DNA of 32,222 nucleotides, from assembly GCF_001654855.1 (NCBI RefSeq), contig NZ_LXEN01000078.1, positions 1-32,222 of the forward strand. Reading direction: 5' to 3'. This stretch comes from Proteus myxofaciens ATCC 19692 (lineage in GTDB: Bacteria; Pseudomonadota; Gammaproteobacteria; Enterobacterales; Enterobacteriaceae). Within the stretch, counting starts at the first letter, position 1, and each line of letters begins with the position of its first letter. This document shows, piece by piece, positions 28,507 to 32,222 of this stretch. The translations under genes were made by a program, and so were the position numbers. The notes below the pieces were generated by a model. The model was given only the letters and a program-made list of their open reading frames with translations. It was not told where the DNA came from and did not search any database.

Positions 28507-30156
28507 TTAGTGGCTTTCTTTACCTGCCACATTGAGATGCTGATAAATATAGTTTTTATAACTATTAATCAATTTTTCATCTTCGCAGTCATTTAATTTA
28601 CCTTCACATAAATGGCGCATTTGAATATTGGCTTTATAAAAGGGTGATAAAGGAAGACGTGAGCGCTCAAGTAACATCCCGCCTAGAAAACTAATATCTG
28701 TTAATTCCCCAGTAGAAAGTGGTGCACCTTGCGTTAAATTATCTCTTAACGTGAATTGCGTTATATGTGCAGGATCAGTAAACGGTGATTGATAATTGCT
28801 AATTTCAATATTAGGTTGATGATCACCAAAATAAAGGAATAATGTTGGTTTTTCTCTTGTTGCCACAAAGTTTGAAAAATCTTCAATAGCAGGATCGCTT
28901 GCGATTATTTTTTCCATATAGTGACTAAATTTACCGGGTGCATTACTACTTTCAGTATGACCGGTTATTTGGTAATCATCACTATGTTTCTCATGATAAG
29001 GGCCATGTTCATACATCGTTAATGAGAAAACAAATATTGGCTTATCTGTATGTGTTTTTAAAACTTGTTTTAAATACCCCAACATATCTTGTGTTGAGAT
29101 TGTCCATAAATTTTCTTCTAAGCTACCAGGATAGCCTAATTGTTGAGGCTGAATAATTTCATCAATACCCATTTTTTCGTATGCATAACCAGCATGATAG
29201 GCATTGCGATTAAATGGCGTTAGTAAGACAGTATAATAACCTTGAGATTTTAACTGACGAAATAAACTTTCCTGTAGATTATCAACCACAAAATAGAAAA
29301 CAGAATTTTTACGAGCACCAAAATCATCAGTATTAAGACCTGTTAATACTGAAAATTCAGAAAGCCATGTGCCACCACCAAAGGTTTGTACACGTAAAGG
29401 ACTTTGCGCACTAACACCTTTATCTTTTTTAAACATAAACAAATCTGGCAAGTTAATGTCTTTATTAAATTGATAAATACTTGGTTTCACTGTGGATTCT
29501 TGTAATAACACCACTATATCGGGTTTTACTTCAGTTTGTGTTTCAGGCAATACAACGTTATTTGATTTTTCAATAAAATAATCGGCATTCTCGCTGTAAT
29601 AAGGGGGATTATAAGCCGTTTGGTAACCTGACATAATTAAGTTTGTCATTGTTCCTCGACCACTAGGCAATGTCCCTTCCCATTCTGATTGCCATTTATT
29701 CACGGTAAAGTGAATGGTGATGATGGCTAGAATAATGAGAATTAAGCTACTTAGGCGTAATTGAATGCTCGATTTTTTTGAAAAACGCCAAGCAATAATC
29801 ATATTAATGATTAGCCAAATTACCATGGCAATAATAGCGATTCCAGCTTCCCAATATTGCCCTAATGTGCCTAAATTTGATGTATCAAGTGCAAGATTTA
29901 CATCAGAAAATAATAATGATTCTTTATAGTAATGTACTTTTAGCTGATTAATAAATTTTATAATTAGAAAGAGAGTGCCTGTCGTTATGACAGAAAATAA
30001 GACTCGCGCAGATAAAATAAAACATAAAGAAAAAAGAATAAAATAGGCGCTAACAGAGAGTAATGCAGTATAAATATATGATGCTTTCTCAAAGACAATA
30101 AAGAGAGAGGCAATAAGAATAAGCGCAAGATAAATGCGCCCTGATAGTTTTTTCAT
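28507..30156 (-). CDS. Membrane LtaS-like phosphotransferase (sulfatase fold)
   Basis: This is an inner-membrane enzyme of the alkaline-phosphatase superfamily, the group of lipoteichoic acid synthase and phosphoglycerol or phosphoethanolamine transferases. The 549 residues begin with about five membrane helices (to about 150), then a periplasmic catalytic domain. It carries metal ligand E220 (LLQES), the nucleophile T263 in FGGGTWLSEFSVLTGL, H384 in MYEHGPYH and D445/H446 in FGDHQP. These correspond to LtaS E255, T300, D475 and H476, so it looks active. A TTG start seven codons upstream was rejected for lack of a ribosome site. The acceptor (membrane glycan, lipid A or polysaccharide) cannot be told. 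It is not recognisably OpgB, EptA or BcsG. Confidence 0.85.
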   Translation of the reverse strand: MKKLSGRIYLALILIASLFIVFEKASYIYTALLSVSAYFILFSLCFILSARVLFSVITTGTLFLIIKFINQLKVHYYKESLLFSDVNLALDTSNLGTLGQYWEAGIAIIAMVIWLIINMIIAWRFSKKSSIQLRLSSLILIILAIITIHFTVNKWQSEWEGTLPSGRGTMTNLIMSGYQTAYNPPYYSENADYFIEKSNNVVLPETQTEVKPDIVVLLQESTVKPSIYQFNKDINLPDLFMFKKDKGVSAQSPLRVQTFGGGTWLSEFSVLTGLNTDDFGARKNSVFYFVVDNLQESLFRQLKSQGYYTVLLTPFNRNAYHAGYAYEKMGIDEIIQPQQLGYPGSLEENLWTISTQDMLGYLKQVLKTHTDKPIFVFSLTMYEHGPYHEKHSDDYQITGHTESSNAPGKFSHYMEKIIASDPAIEDFSNFVATREKPTLFLYFGDHQPNIEISNYQSPFTDPAHITQFTLRDNLTQGAPLSTGELTDISFLGGMLLERSRLPLSPFYKANIQMRHLCEGKLNDCEDEKLINSYKNYIYQHLNVAGKESH

Positions 30157-30270
30157 ATCTCTTTCCGAGTATAGCAATAAAGAATGATAGTATTATTTTT
30201 TACAATAATGGCAGGGGAGTTACCTTAACTCATAGAATAGAGATTATTCAACTTTTAATACAACATGTAA

Positions 30271-32121
30271 TTAGAATAATCCCTTATCTCGTAAAATATG
30301 CAGATCTTTTTTACGTCGAGTAAAGCCTGTTCTATCAAAATACTCGAGAATTTGTACTGCTAATTTACGACCTACTGATAACTCATCACGAAAATCAGCA
30401 GCACTCACGCTACCATTATTTTCATTATATTTGACGATAATAGATGCGAATTTTTCAATAGATTCATGTGTATAGTAACGATCAGCAATAATCGGAATGA
30501 TAAGCCCTAATTGTGCAGCTTTGCGTAAAAGTGAACGTGTTTCTTTTTCATCATTTTGTATTTTAGTTGCAAGATCACGTACCCACCAAGGCTCTGATTG
30601 CTCAAAATAAACTTTTATTTGTTGCCATAAAGCCTCTTGCTCTGGTGTAAAAGCAAGGCCATGAGTAGGTAAATGTAACCAACCTCGAGTTTGATTTATG
30701 GCACCTTCTTGACGAAGTTGGCTTTGTAGGTGATAAACCATTTCATCATGATAAGTAGGCAATGCCATTCGTTTTAATCGCGAACGACCTACACCCATTT
30801 GATCATTATGTTGTTGGTGATATTCACAAAGCGTATCGAGTAACTTTTGTTTTGCTTTATCTGCTTGTGCCTTTGAAAGAATAACGCCTGCAACTGATAC
30901 AATGTCAAATTCATTAAATAATTGTACTTGTGCGGCATCAGTTAATTGCTGAGCCCAAGCAAAATCTTCTATTAATAATTCGCCTTTAGGTAAGTGCAAC
31001 GCTAAATTATTACTGGTGCTATTCGCTTTATCAAGCGCCTCTAGCCAAGCTAGGAACTCAGTCTGGCGTTTACCCTTTCTTGGTGAGTGAAGTGATAACA
31101 CTTTTGCACAGGCTAATGTTCGTTGTGCACTGATATCACGTAAAATCAGTCTATCGTTATCCACCAGCCAAAGTGGTTCATCAAGAATAAGCTCAGCAAG
31201 ATTTGTTTCATTTAATAATGAAACTCGCCCTGTAATATGGCGAGTTCCATGATGAATATGTACAGATTGCCAATGTTTTAATGGCTCATCAGCGATTAAG
31301 CTAACAAGGACTTTATGAGATTGCTGATAAGGGCGTTGCTCAAGCAGCCAATCACCACGAGAGATCTCTTCTTTGCTGATATCACCTGCAATGTTGATAG
31401 CAATACGTTGACCTGCTCCAGCATATTCTACAGATTGATTTTGAGCATGAATCGCCCTTATACGAATGGATTTTTCAGCACCAGTTAACCAGTAATTATC
31501 ACCAATGGCGATTTTTCCTGCTAATGCAGTCCCTGTCACCACTAAACCCGCGCCTTTAATACTAAATACGCGGTCAATCGCTAAACGAAAACGTTTATGC
31601 CAATCAGGATGTTGTTGCTCTTTTTGATGCAGGTTAACCAGATATTGGCGTAAATCATCAATACCGTCGCCAGTTGGTGCTGAGGTAATGAAAATAGAAG
31701 GATTATTCCAACCTAAATTGGCTAAAAGCGTTATTGCTTGATGTTTAACTTCATCAACTCGGTGTGGGGTAACACGATCGGCTTTTGTTAAAATAACGGT
31801 AACGTGAGCACAACCAGCAAGACGTAAAATAGAAATATGCTCAATAGTTTGAGCCATCACTCCATCATCACAAGCGACAATGAGTAGGGCATGAGAAATG
31901 CCACCAACACCCGCTAACATATTAGAAAGAAATTTTTCATGACCAGGTACATCAACAAAACCAATAGATGTGCCATCAAGTTGAGGCCAATAGGCATAAC
32001 CTAAATCGATGGTCATACCTCGTTTTTTCTCTTCGGGTAAGTGAGTGGTATCTACCCCTGTCAGTACTTGTATGAGCGTTGTTTTTCCGTGATCTACGTG
32101 ACCTGCTGTAGCAAAAATCAT
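30271..32121 (-). CDS. selB: Selenocysteine-specific elongation factor
   Basis: SelB is the GTPase that brings selenocysteyl-tRNA to the ribosome at UGA codons marked by a SECIS hairpin. The 616 residues (614 in E. coli) have an EF-Tu-like domain with GHVDHGKT at 7-14, DVPGHEKF at 57-64 and TKAD at 112-115. Two beta-barrel domains follow, then C-terminal winged-helix domains that bind the SECIS RNA (conserved DLATKI and [22 protein letters not shown]). The start codon overlaps the selA stop by four bases (ATGA), as in E. coli, so the two genes are coupled. Confidence 0.97.
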   Translation of the reverse strand: MIFATAGHVDHGKTTLIQVLTGVDTTHLPEEKKRGMTIDLGYAYWPQLDGTSIGFVDVPGHEKFLSNMLAGVGGISHALLIVACDDGVMAQTIEHISILRLAGCAHVTVILTKADRVTPHRVDEVKHQAITLLANLGWNNPSIFITSAPTGDGIDDLRQYLVNLHQKEQQHPDWHKRFRLAIDRVFSIKGAGLVVTGTALAGKIAIGDNYWLTGAEKSIRIRAIHAQNQSVEYAGAGQRIAINIAGDISKEEISRGDWLLEQRPYQQSHKVLVSLIADEPLKHWQSVHIHHGTRHITGRVSLLNETNLAELILDEPLWLVDNDRLILRDISAQRTLACAKVLSLHSPRKGKRQTEFLAWLEALDKANSTSNNLALHLPKGELLIEDFAWAQQLTDAAQVQLFNEFDIVSVAGVILSKAQADKAKQKLLDTLCEYHQQHNDQMGVGRSRLKRMALPTYHDEMVYHLQSQLRQEGAINQTRGWLHLPTHGLAFTPEQEALWQQIKVYFEQSEPWWVRDLATKIQNDEKETRSLLRKAAQLGLIIPIIADRYYTHESIEKFASIIVKYNENNGSVSAADFRDELSVGRKLAVQILEYFDRTGFTRRKKDLHILRDKGLF

Positions 32122-32222
32122 AGTGATAAGCCCTGTATCAACGCATTTTCATCCTCAAGACAGCGCAGATCAAGCCATAAACGGCCTTCTGATATTCGAC
32201 CTATAATCGGCTTTTCTAATTC
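32118..32222 (-). CDS. selA: L-seryl-tRNA(Sec) selenium transferase, C-terminal end (partial)
   Basis: SelA converts seryl-tRNA(Sec) to selenocysteyl-tRNA(Sec) with PLP and selenophosphate. Only the last 34 codons and the stop lie in the window; the rest is beyond the right edge. The visible sequence contains [20 protein letters not shown], typical of the SelA C-terminus. The TGA stop overlaps the selB start, which sets the reading frame. Confidence 0.9.
   Translation of the reverse strand, partial: ELEKPIIGRISEGRLWLDLRCLEDENALIQGLSL

Noticed and set aside
28507-30156. Identification of the membrane transferase as BcsG
   Set aside because: It shares the fold, but the motifs (GGGTWLSEF, YEHGPYH, GDHQP) fit the LtaS/phosphoglycerol transferase group. 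It is on the opposite strand and separated from the bcs genes by terminators.

Overview
The window looks like chromosome from a low-GC member of the Morganellaceae, most likely Proteus or a close relative. This is inferred from gamma-proteobacterial protein sequences (ATP synthase, GlmU, GlmS, SatP, NagK and SelB all resemble the E. coli proteins at almost the same lengths), an AT-rich base composition and Proteus-like codon use. I cannot settle the species from sequence alone.

Layout. (1) 95-7202: a complete atpIBEFHAGDC operon for F1Fo ATP synthase, with a recognisable promoter and terminator. (2) 7296-10729: glmU and glmS, which make UDP-GlcNAc and glucosamine-6-phosphate, each followed by a hairpin terminator. 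The 3' end of glmS keeps the Tn7 target sequence and shows no insertion. (3) 10758-13870: accessory metabolic genes: a periplasmic YgiW/YdeI-type OB-fold protein (minus), the acetate/succinate transporter satP (plus), a rhomboid protease (minus) and the N-acetylglucosamine kinase nagK (minus). (4) 13871-15360: about 1.5 kb with no convincing gene, extremely AT-rich and full of short palindromes, lying upstream of (5). (5) 15361-27817: a cellulose locus, all on the plus strand: a BcsO-like low-complexity protein, bcsA, bcsB, bcsC, bcsD, a PAS-GGDEF diguanylate cyclase, a galU-type UDP-glucose pyrophosphorylase and the GH8 cellulase bcsZ, closed by a terminator. (6) 27863-32222: a two-domain Mop (molybdate-binding) protein behind a 23-bp perfect palindrome, a membrane LtaS-like phosphotransferase of the sulfatase fold (minus), and selB plus the 3' end of selA (minus).

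How the cellulose genes fit together. GalU supplies UDP-glucose. The GGDEF protein can supply cyclic di-GMP, which the PilZ domain of BcsA needs. BcsA polymerises glucose, BcsB guides the chain through the periplasm, BcsC carries it across the outer membrane, BcsD (a type I marker) organises the export sites, and BcsZ trims the product. Substrate supply, activation, synthesis, export, ordering and trimming therefore sit in one transcription direction. This self-contained arrangement, together with the divergent first gene and the large AT-rich upstream region, is the most interesting part of the window. No BcsQ, BcsR, BcsE, BcsF or BcsG is present here.
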